Below, piece after piece: positions 53,789 to 64,000 of a DNA stretch of 64,000 bases. This stretch comes from Marchantia polymorpha subsp. ruderalis (lineage: Eukaryota; Streptophyta; Marchantiopsida; Marchantiales; Marchantiaceae), in assembly GCA_037833965.1 (NCBI GenBank), contig AP031354.1, positions 350,001 through 414,000 on the forward strand. The letters are read 5' to 3'. The first letter of the stretch is position 1. Each line of letters opens with the position of its first letter. The position numbers were made by a program, and so were the translations under genes. The notes beneath the pieces are model-generated. The model saw only the letters and a list, made by a program, of their open reading frames with translations. It made no database searches and had not been told where the DNA came from.

Positions 53789-55620
53789 CCGCTATTGCTC
53801 TCTTGATCTGAGTTCTATTCCTCACTAACTCTACATAGAACCCTGGTTCCTTCTCCACAACAAACTTCTCTCTCTTCTTATCTAAATACTTCAGTAGAGG
53901 TGTTACACTATACTGCAAGAAATCAAGAAAAGAAACAATTGACTCTCTTGGTTCCTCCTCCATAACCTTCTTCTCTGCTTCAGGTCTTACCTCTCCTTCA
54001 GGCGGTGGGGGAGATGGAAACTCAGGTGCATCTACCACTGTTTCATCAACCCGTGTAACTATCTGCTCAAGTATCTCCTTACTCAGGGTGAGATTCCTTG
54101 CTAGCTCTTCACTCGTCTTCGGTTGTGGTACTTTCTCACTCCCCATAGATCGCGTCTGCTCCGAAGGTAGAAGACTTAGACAAACTGTCGCCGTCCTTTC
54201 CTCCGAAGGTTCGACTGCTACTTCCATTGAAACTTCAGCCTGTACCTCCGAAGGTCCTCCTTCCAATGCCCGAAGAGTACGCACCTCCCTCTTTTCTTCG
54301 TCTATCGTCGAGGCAGCTGCATCCGTCTTCGCCACACTGCTATCCGAGGAATCGGACACAACTCTTTCACGATTCGCTTTCTTCTTCAGCCTGGCTTGGG
54401 TCTTCGACAACTCAATTCCCGTCACTTGGGTTTCCGCCATCCGCGACTCCGGTCTTCGGCCTTCTCCACTATCAGTGAGTATCTTCCGTTTCTTCGCCGG
54501 TCTCCTCTTTGGATGTTTCCTAGATCGCGACGACGTCCACCTGAACTGGTTGGCGTGTTGTCCTCCGAGGTGGCTCTTCGGGTTGAACATTGTCCTCCTC
54601 GTCTGTCTCCTTGCTTGACTCAATTGCTAGCATCTTCCTCTCCTTCGGAAATCGCTTCTCTTCCTCCTTTGTGAGTAATCCCATGCCTCGATAGAAGTTC
54701 ACTAAGTAGGAGGTTATGTGGTGAATCAAACCTCCTTTCCATCAGATGCTGACATTGGTCCAAATTAGGTCGTTGAAGATCTTCGCTCAATGAATTTGTT
54801 CTCCCTTCAATGCGCGTTCGAAGAAGCTGACCTGCTAGGCGGTGACGTAGGTCGTGCGTTGCGGTCGTAGAATGTGCATTATCCCTAACGCCATTGCACG
54901 CCTCTTCGGGTCCTTGTAATCGGCTGTCTTTCACCCATTCGTCCCCGATCTCGCGTTCTTGAAGAGTGGAGCGAAGGTAAATTCTTCCGCGCACGTAATC
55001 TTAATGCTCTCCTTCTCGAACATGTAGTCACCATCTTACCGTGCGCACGGTCCTATAACCTTCGTCCAGTGGTCGATTGTCCACAACATCGGATTGCCTC
55101 GGAGATCGTATCCCTCGTTACGGTTGTTGTCCACCATCTCCTTGCAGATGGTCGCCGAGACGCAATTCCAATCCCATAGGAGAAAATCCAGATGTAACTC
55201 GACAAGCTTTTGCCTATAGGGTTGCAACTCCGCATATGGCACTTTCAGCAGAACCAATTTCCGCACCTTGGCTGTCGTGGGCGGCGCCACATCTCCAATC
55301 GCCTCTTCGCTGCTATCAAGGGCGATCAATTTTGATTCTCTCTCTCTCACAATATCGCAATGTCGGCGGAGGTGTGTTTGCTTCATGCCCTTACCCTCGA
55401 CGCCCTAACATTCCCCACACACGCGCGGATTGGTACTCTCAACGCGTGCAGATCTTGACAAGCCCTTCGCGAATTCAAATTGGGATTCGTCGTCTTTGCC
55501 GAAGGTCCGGTTATTGCATCCTGTAAATGGCTGCGCCGATGGTCCGAAGGTCTTCGGCCAAAGGCGAATTCCATTTTCCTTCTCCTTACTCACTAAATTT
55601 CCAATAATTCTCCTAACTCC
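53789..55620 (-). pseudogene. Old divergent U3-ORF relative: N-terminal domain and middle
   Basis: The minus strand carries a divergent version of the LTR protein in several frames. 55386-55036 holds an N-terminal domain with LDFLLWDWNCVSATICKEM and LWTIDHWTKVIGPCAR. Decayed sequence at 55035-54620 includes a KDPKRRAMALGIM-type segment. 54729-54520 has GLIHHITSYLVNFYRGMGLL, and 54623-53789 ends with VTPLLKYLDKKREKFVVEKE and GFYVELVRNRTQIKR. The coiled-coil end lies at 17642-18707. This lineage lacks the GC-rich palindrome expansions seen in younger copies. The outer LTR edge near 55620 is not clear. Confidence 0.7.
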
Positions 55621-58600
55621 TATGACTAAGGACTTATATGTATACTTTCTGATACAAATATGTTTAAGTTTTTGTTATTTATGCAAAAATAAAAAAACAA
55701 AACAACACAGAAATATATCTTGTGTCATCTTCATGAATCACGCAAGAAAAGGAAGATGAATCATGCATTCAAAAACATGTGAAATATGTTATTTAAAAAA
55801 AAAGATCTTGAAACAACTTTATCTACCATGTGAGATAAGTGAAATCGACTATTCTGCCTAAAAATGTCTTTATTGGAAATTATGTCATTGAAATGTTTTT
55901 CTCATTGTAAAATCTTTCTCATTTACGTCTGTAAGAACATGTCACTTGGATTAACTCGCTACTTGTTCAATATATCATTGATAGATTGATGTGTAAAAGA
56001 ATGAACTAAGTACTTTTGTTTCAAGTTAAAATGTTGAAGAGATGACAGTGGCCAAGTACATTGCACAAGTGTTAAACCAAATGGAAAACCATAGACTAGC
56101 AACAGAACATCCAAACTAAAAACTCAATCCACGTCCTAAAAGTCATATCTTATCCTCTCATAGTGGTAAGTTTGTGATCAAGACGTCCGAGCTTGTATAC
56201 CAATAGACTCTGGTCCCTATTAGATATCCATAACCGACAAATATAAAGATCACACGAGACAATTAAAGAATAGATAGATTATCCAGAATATATGATATTT
56301 CATGAAAATGAAAACTCTAGGGGGATTTTTTTGTGTGAGCGAAAGGAAATAAGAAAAATAAGCCACAAACAGAATCGAGCTGCCGATTTAAACCGGCTGG
56401 CAAATATTCTACCATTCAAATTAGGGTTTTGAATCGTAATCCAACGACTCCCGAACTGAAACAGCACCTTATGGAGAGAGGGCGCCGATACAAATGGAAA
56501 AGGTGCTATGAGAGTAAACGGCTAAGACAAGGATTGGAGTCCGCCAATGTCTGAGCTGACAGACCGGCGGGGAACACAAAACTATGTCCACTGGGTCAAG
56601 ACGCCTACCTCAAGTCATCCGAAGAATAAGGAAGGCACATCCAGAGGAGTGAAAGACCACCAGACATAAAGTCAGAAGTACGGGAGGACGTACAAACGTT
56701 GCACTTCGATCGTACAGGTCACCTCTTCTGTCTGACCATTGGAAGGGAGTAAACTTTAGCAGAGCACATCAGACTTCGATGTGAAATCTTTCCATGTGCA
56801 GAAGAAATCTGCCTCCAAGTTCCATGCTGCAGATTGTTTTCTTTCAGATATGCCTGCTGAAAAGCGCTCTTCTTCTGAGTTCTGAAAAGCGCTCTTCTAG
56901 GTCGGTGTTATCACAAGCGGTTTTTGCCCCAGGTTTTTGAGCCACATTCATTCTGAATAAATCGCGTCCACGGACAAAGGATAATGAGCTCAGTATTGCA
57001 TGTAAATCAGACTTGTCCTACTGTGAGGGGCTTTCTTGTCCATGTCGCCGTTGTGTCCTTTGATTGGGTGCCCACGGCTTCCACTAGGATCAAGCTCGTG
57101 CTTAGAATCATGCAGGAGCTCAAGTATATTTTCTCCTGGTTTAAGGTCGTTTAGCAGCAGTTGAGTCAGTTCCTGAGAACGTAGACGCATAACAAAAAAA
57201 CAATGGAGTATGGTCATTCGACAAGAGTCTGTGTTGGATTCTGGTATCGGCACGGACGGATCAGAATCATTGACATGCACCTGTGTTCACAAACCGTCAA
57301 AGCCACCTTAGTGAAAAGGATGGTGTGTAAACGGGTCGAATTTCAGCTCAGCCACAGGGAAAGGATCACTGATATTTATGCATTGAAGACAGCAGTTTGT
57401 GAAAAAAGTGTTTGAGAGATCTGATGGAATTATAAGTGCCAGAAACATTGCAGCAGATGATACTTGAGATCACAGTTCTACTATGAATATCTTCCACATT
57501 GATAGCGAGGACCATTTCAGCTGTCATGATTTGGTTCTGGTGTTTTCTAATGCTTCTGCTCAGATTCGGATCATAGTTTTATGTAATACAGATGGGCTCC
57601 CTGTGGGTGTATGAGTGCAAGAATAATTTGCTGGCGTCACTGCCGTCAGCATAATTTGCTCTTGCCGACTTCTTTGTTCTGTAGAAAGTTTCTGGACTTG
57701 AGGTCTTCACACACACTACGTACTAGACAGCAGTCAGTGGGCCTTCAAAGCAGAGACTCCTGTCAGAACTCGATCATGACCTCAGGATATGAGTTCCTGA
57801 TGCTTGCATGCTTCCAATGCCCAATCACCCCGCTGATCGACACTTTGCACCAGGACAGTACACGCAGTCTCGTTTCAAAGGAGACCTTAGAGTATCACAA
57901 ATCACCTTAAGTTCACAAATCGTCTGTAAAAATGCTGCTGGGTGCCTACCTGCTGGTTTCCTGCTGAACAGCACAGCGCGTGTCTGGTGAGGCCCGGGTA
58001 AAAGTCCAAGGTCCACGGTACGATCTTGAGATCTGAAGTGGTGGCACACTGGCACAGTGTTTACAGTTGGAAGTGTGAGCTGATAATATAAGGCCGTTGA
58101 CCTATGGACCAGGAGACTTTGGGATTGGTTGACATTTGCTATATATCAGCTAGTGTGAACCGATGCATTCACAGCCTTCGACTTGCTAGCTCGCTTCTGC
58201 CATTCGATTGAAAAAGACGTGTCTAATTTTAGGTTCCCCTTGTGGTGAATCAGATGCTTACGCCAAGCACCTGATCATGATATGTTGACATCCCGCTGAA
58301 CTTTCAACGCTCTACCGATTAGGTATCTAGTTTGACCACCGAGACACATGTACAGTATCTACATATGATATGGACAAACGATCAGACCTTCCATTGATTT
58401 ACCGCTTTTGTGGGCACTCAATAGACTTTTGAGGGTCGCCCTTTGAAGCTAAAAGCAGAAGCTATCATTGCAACCATAGGGGCAGGTGCTTATAAACCAC
58501 GGGTCTTTCTTTCTACGTCTTTCTTTCACTCTGTCTCGGATGAAATGTACGAAATTTAAGGAATTTTTTCATAAGATTGAGATCAGGACCCGGATGCAGA

Positions 58601-61600
58601 GTAGCGTTCTTCTTCTTTCACCTTCCGGTCGTTCTCTGGTGAGACTCCTTTGCTGCATGTTGGAAGTGGTTGTGAACACGTTCTGGTCTCCTGTGACAGC
58701 AAAGCCTCGCTCAACAGCGGAAGAATGGAAGAAGTATGGAAGACAAACAGTAGGTCATAGATCATCCTTTGTTTTAACATCTCTCAAGAACTATGACAGC
58801 TACAGTGAAAGTTCGATTATTCTGTTTCTCCCATTATATAATTCCAGTTTTGAATTGAAAATTGAAAAATCTACTTTAGTGGCATACTAGAAGAATCTCA
58901 ACGGCTTTGCCACCAACTCAAACATATTGAGTTAATGGGTAATAAGTTGTGTTGTTTTACAACATGGCACTGAGCAGATTAAAAGCCAAAACAATATATT
59001 CGATCCACTCCATTGCCTTGATCCCCCATCTTGACGGTTTCTTCGGTTAATTGAGGGTTGGTTATACTCTAGATTTGAACTATGAAACTGCAAAGTATAT
59101 GTAATACTACAGTGAGGCACAGCGAAGTCAGCTATGTGTATCATCTCGTTGAACATATTCATAACTGATATTCAAATAACTTGCCGACAAAGTATTACCT
59201 TAATGACAAAATTACGTGATCACTGGAAGACGTTTCTTGAATAGTTGAGATTTTAAAAACTCGTAAGCAAATAAGATCTACATAGGGAAGCTCCAGGACT
59301 GCATTTTGCATATATGAGAAGATGTGATACGTGGACAGTAGTTCGATAAATGAAATCATTTTATGTACATATAGGTGAGTATACATCTATGGTTATAAAG
59401 TGTGTGTGAGTAAGATTTCTATAGGAAAAATATAAATAGGAAGACATATATCAGGCCCTTACAAGGAAATATTAGAAAATGAATGTAGTAGATTTTAATT
59501 TTTATAAATTTGTCTTATAGCCACTGAAATAAATATATATAATGCTCTGAGATATCCTGTCTCTTTTAAGTTATTTCTGATGATTGTATATCATCAAGGA
59601 CTTATCAACCTGACCTAGCTAATCTCCAGCATATCTAAGACACATTTCGTTTTTCTTGACACAATTCGACTTTTCAACCCTCTTATTATGCCACTTGTGC
59701 AACATGACACCTTCATGAAAACTCTGTGTCGATGCAATTCTTATGGTCGTGCGCTGACCTTGTCTTTTCAGTTTTGAAACACGTTATTAGCAAGAATAAT
59801 GACGACAGCGATCGGCACTGCTGGAAAAGAGGGTAAAAACCGACCTCCAAGTCAAAGACGACAGTGGATTTCCGATTCTATAAGCAGCGACGCGAGGCGA
59901 GATTGTATTTTCCATGTTCTCTGGCCAAGTGGGTAACAAACACAATCGGCATCAGCTTCGTTGACTGTTATTGTACATAGTTCTTCGAGTTCTTCAGTCA
60001 ATTCATGCTGCTTTCAAGATCCGATCAGACCAGCTCACACTGAAGCTTCTCCTGTTGCGTTAGAGTATCTCAACGTTCGTTTCTTCTGTCGAAACTTGTG
60101 AGCCGGCAATTTCTTCGACACCGCGTTTATCTTTTCTTCAAACCACTTACAGACTACATTACAATTGCATCAAATGACTGTTGGTTGTCCTCTCTTTCCG
60201 ATCTTCCACTAAAAAAATCGTTTAGACCGTCAAAAGAATTTGATCTTTCTCCATGCAGGATTTTGCAACCATATTGGAGTACGATGCTTCTCACTACAAG
60301 AATGAATCTCATATTACACTTTCTAGCGAATCCATTATTGATAAACAGATGATTGGGAACACTTTCTCCACATTTCATGCTGCCAAACATTGAGATGGTC
60401 CTACAATTTTGGACTATGAGTTACACCAAATATTCTTCGTCCATGTCTATTTTGCTCTTGGCAAAAAAGCAGAATGAGCTTTTGCTTAAGAACCATGATG
60501 CATGACCTCCGGTCACACATAGTGGTCACCGTCGTCTCCAGCACAAGTACAAGCATCCACACTGTTAAAAACTTATCCACATAGATTCACCATCCTTAAT
60601 CTCGCCATCCTAATCATTTTCCAATCAATGAGAGAGAAAAGAATGTGCTGTTAGTGTGGCACAATAGGTTATTTTTCACCCAATCGCAAGAGTGCGCTCC
60701 TTCCTTTTTGAACATACAGCCTAGTACTTGTAGACATTTAGATTCTGTTGCACCTTTGATACTATTTTCAAGATGTGCACTAGGATGAATACATATCATA
60801 TTATATCAAGGACTTGAGACTCCATTCTTTAGCGATTGGAGCGCTCATGTACCTCACAAACTGCTTCTGACCTCTGATAGCACCCTCGTAGAGAACTTGC
60901 TAGCCTTACTCTAGCACTAAGCTCTTGAAGAGACATTGGAATGGACTAGAACAAGTACGAAATAACCTCAAAGAGATTAAAGACAAGTCTATTTCTTGCA
61001 ATGCTAGAGAGTAGTGAGATCATTAGATACTCATATACACAATGCTCATGGGGATCCAAGACTGGGTTTGTATTCTCAAACAAGTAGCCTCTTCTTGGAA
61101 GTGAACCGAAGATACGATGGCATCAACATTCTTCAATCATATATATATGGATGTATGTGACTGAGGTAAATTATGGCTTTACCCACTGACGTTTGGCTAT
61201 ACAAGAGGTGTGCTTATAAAGCACAATTCTCTAAAAATTATTAGACCTCAGGTGATCAGCTCTCGTATCGTTAAGAAACACGTCGGATCAACACAGAACT
61301 TTGCAAATATATTCACCAAGTCTCGGAGTATGACACTCCATCAAAAGCTTGTTCTTGTGGTGAAGTAGGTATGCGTAGGCTAGCATATTTAAAGACCATT
61401 TATGGTAGTAAGTCCTACATAGATATGCTCCAACTTTCTTACTTATTAAATTTAGACAAACAAATATTTTCATAGAATCTTATCTATGATGGAAGCTAGA
61501 TAGGGTACCATTTACTCCGCACCTACGCCGCTTCGACTTGTTGAAGCTGTATTTAGTCGTATTAATTCTAAGCATACAAGGAAAGTTCTCAGTCTCTGAT

Positions 61601-64000
61601 CTTCTTCAATCTGAAAACTGTGTGGTGGAAGTTCATATCGTCCTGTGCTCTTCAGTATTAAAACACATTCCAGCAACTTTCCTTTACGGCTCTACGTGAG
61701 AAAGAAGTTTCCTTCTCCAAAAGCAGAATCTATGAAATTGTTTTCTAAAGGGCGATGTCAGCTGTTGAGACCGAGGTCACATTTGCTCGATAGACCGGGG
61801 ACGCATGTGGGTACACTAGTCAAGAACTGATCAGCTTGCAAAGAAAAACGGCTCGGGACGACAACAAATCAAATTTGACAAAAAGTAGGCTCCGGTTTGT
61901 CTTTTCTAGGTGGAGCAGATTGAATCTTCACAGGACTAGTCAGTCTAAGATGTAAAACTATGTCTAGGCTAAGCCCAGGTGTGATGTGAGATTTGCGGTC
62001 TTAGTACAACTTGGCTTTTCGCAATTGGTAGTAGCTTTAGGTGTAGGGCCTTCACAGCAATCAGAGTCCTCTATCTTGAATATATTCTCGGTAGAATTCT
62101 TCTAGACTGCACATGAAGCAATGAGTAAACGACATGTGAATGCCCTTTGAAAAAAAACGTTCAATGTCCTTGGTGGGTGCTTTAGAATCTCAGATCTGAA
62201 GTGGATTGATCCCACTGGACGAGTAATTGAAGGCTGATAATCGTTGAACGAGGAGATGAGCGGGTCAGCAGCGATAATTTCAATATGACTCTGTCATCTT
62301 CGCACATGATGTAAAGTTCAGGGCTCAGGCTCTACGACCACTGGGTTATCCCGACGAAGGATTCTAGCTTTCTAATTTCCAATCATCTGTTCCCAAAAGT
62401 AGAACAAGAAAATAAGTAAGTCTGATCTATCAGACTTTTTTATTCTATTGTATATGCTGTATCTTCAAAGATACTTCTAGTATTGGGGTTTGTTTTATTA
62501 TGTGGTCCAGGAGTATGCTACACAAATGTTTGAACTTAAAAGTCCGAGTATGCAGCAATTTGAAAGATGCCTCTTTCAAAGCTGCTGATGCAATGAAATT
62601 GGTCCTATTTATTGACCTGACTGTATTCGTATATATACGTTCCATCCCTTGACAGGCGCAATAGAAAACCCACAGATACTGCGTAAGTGAGTAGAACCGA
62701 ACAATTGCTGTACTAGGGTGCACTTGTTCCAGTAGAATGCTTTGTTCAGTTGCATCTTTAGGCAAGAATTCTCAGATTGGAATGGGAGATTCAGACAAGA
62801 TTCAGACTATGTGCTGTTACGAACGAGTGAGGGATGAGTAGCTGATGGACCCATCAAGTCCGCATTCTGAGCTTAATTCTGGTAGAGATCGGAGATTATC
62901 AATTAAAGGAACACTCATGTGTAAACTTGTGGGAATTAATCAGAGGGGAAATACAGTCTCAACCATGCCCATCTTCCATATATGTTCCAACGCCTTTATT
63001 GGACACCAGATGTCTCCAGATAATGCTCAAGCAAGAATATTTCTCCACAAATAATCTGAAACCGATCATTGATCCTCAGCTGACTTTTTCTTGCGAGTTA
63101 TACCCGCAAGAGGAGAAAATTGGTGCACAATTTATAGTTTCACCTCAAATGACCATGAGATACAGTTAAACTCTCATGTGTAATTAGAAGCCTACTTACA
63201 GGTCCTAGTCCCAAATGCCTTTGCAATAAGGTTTGACAACGCAAATTGACAATGCACTGCATTTAGTCATTATTATTCTCGGCAATAATAGTGGATACGG
63301 ATAAACACTTAAGGTAAAGACCATCTCGCTAGAGTATTAAGATTCTGCAATAAGCAGTAGAGCATGACTAGTTCTAGGTTACAAGGGTGATGTAAAAAAT
63401 TTCAAAGACGGCATGGGCATAGGTTTTGCTGTTCGATGAGAATTTTGCATATTCGCTAAGAAATCCCTAAGTCACTGTATCCGAGTCACTTGATTTCAGC
63501 CATTCAACCTGCAGATGCTGCAATAGCCCATACTTACGAAAATAGAAAATAGCATTCAGAGATTCTTGAAAGCAGAACCTTCTGATAGTAAAGGAGTGGA
63601 TATTTAACTGCATGATATGAGCTCCTCTTAGCGTGTGACGACTGCTCAGGAGCGGAATGTCGAGTACCTGACTCAGAAACCCAAGATCAGGAAACCTCAA
63701 GGTACACTGCACCACCAACCCGACTAAGAACTGTGACTACTGCTAGGGTGGTATAGAAATTAGAACGTCGTTTGATGCTGGATGGAGAGAATGGTCAGAA
63801 AAATGTTTCCAAATGGGATTCCTATTTCGTCAAATAAAGCGCGAGACATAAGAAGATAGTTGAAATTATGATGCTTGCTTAGTTGATGAGAACAGGGAAA
63901 CCAGTATATATACCGGGCGACACTAATGAGCCCAATGTGTTATCTCCTTGAGTTTATGAGTTCCGAGTGACACTTATTTGAGCCACAAATCTGATAACCA
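55621..64000. other. Non-LTR region with no recognisable gene
   Basis: Base composition is more even than in the AT-rich spacers. All frames are short (longest 134 codons, at 58486-58890) and none shows a recognisable domain. No LTR ends of the dominant family occur here. A sequence near 56190 (GAGCTTGTATACCAA) faintly resembles the reverse complement of a Met-tRNA primer site of Copia elements, but there is no supporting structure. Small exons of a split gene cannot be excluded by eye. Confidence 0.5.
61190..61375 (+). pseudogene. Possible scrap of Copia RNase H C-terminus
   Basis: The plus strand reads KHVGSTQNFANIFTKSRSM and then TLHQKLVLVV (about 61276-61360). This resembles the end of Copia polyproteins, where an ADIFTK motif precedes a short helix. 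The flanking frame is not continuous and no LTR was found. It is suggestive only. Confidence 0.4.

Noticed and set aside
56150..56330. Possible minus-strand Copia primer site and LTR
   Set aside because: Only a faint GAGCTTGTATACCAA similarity; no paired LTR, duplication or coding remnant nearby in that orientation.
58486..58890. 134-codon frame as a host gene
   Set aside because: No recognisable domain and ordinary length for chance. It could hold an exon, but nothing supports it.
62300..62370. Possible tRNA or tRNA-derived SINE on the minus strand
   Set aside because: A weak A-box-like CCCAGTGGTCGTAGAGCC is present, but there is no B-box at proper spacing and no cloverleaf could be drawn.

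Overview
The window is eukaryotic and almost certainly from a land-plant nuclear genome. It contains no bacterial-type genes. About 75 percent of it is a nest of very large Ty3/Gypsy LTR retrotransposons lying in AT-rich, gene-poor DNA. The gag-pol lacks a chromodomain, and the primer-binding site matches the 3' end of plant tRNA-Asp, which points to an Athila/Tat-like (non-chromovirus) lineage. I cannot name the species; a non-seed plant is possible, but that is a guess.

The centrepiece is a young, intact 16.6-kb element at 25131-41729 (+), flanked by the 5-bp target duplication TGTCT. Its two LTRs are about 5.4 kb each, and together they are about two thirds of the element. I saw only three substitutions between them, plus a 33-bp tandem duplication and a 2-bp GT-repeat difference. 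Each LTR carries an open reading frame of 1050 or 1061 codons in its U3 part, upstream of the LTR TATA box. The 5.8-kb interior holds a tRNA-Asp PBS, gag-protease, pol (RT, RNase H, integrase) and a polypurine tract. Gag-pro and pol share a frame and are separated by a single TAG followed by CAATTA, the stop-codon readthrough context best known from tobacco mosaic virus. A genomic RNA starting at the 5' LTR TATA box would therefore read gag-pro, readthrough pol, then the U3 ORF of the 3' LTR as a third, 3'-terminal gene.

Layout from left to right. (1) 1-1196: decayed gag. (2) 1197-3829: AT-rich, no gene. (3) 3830-6994: short MULE-like inverted-repeat element holding a 2.5-kb solo LTR (4347-6823) that lacks the U3 ORF. 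(4) 8397-8899 plus 14152-15320: an old, highly decayed (+) relative of the U3 ORF and LTR tail, split by a (-) solo LTR (8900-14151, TSD ACATG). (5) 15321-17104: AT-rich. (6) 17105-55620: a Russian-doll nest. An old divergent (-) copy (17105 to about 18707, and 53789-55620) carries an LTR-like insertion (about 18708-19592) and a (+) LTR (19593-23091 and 52428-53788). That LTR is interrupted by a defective (-) element (23092-52427), whose left LTR is itself interrupted by the young intact element. (7) 55621-64000: non-LTR DNA without recognisable genes apart from a possible Copia RNase H scrap near 61270.

Only the youngest element has intact genes. All other U3 ORFs carry stops or frameshifts, yet the same protein is recognisable across very divergent copies. 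This suggests the LTR-encoded protein is a long-standing component of the lineage. The (-) 23092-52427 element looks like the product of recombination between LTRs of separate insertions.
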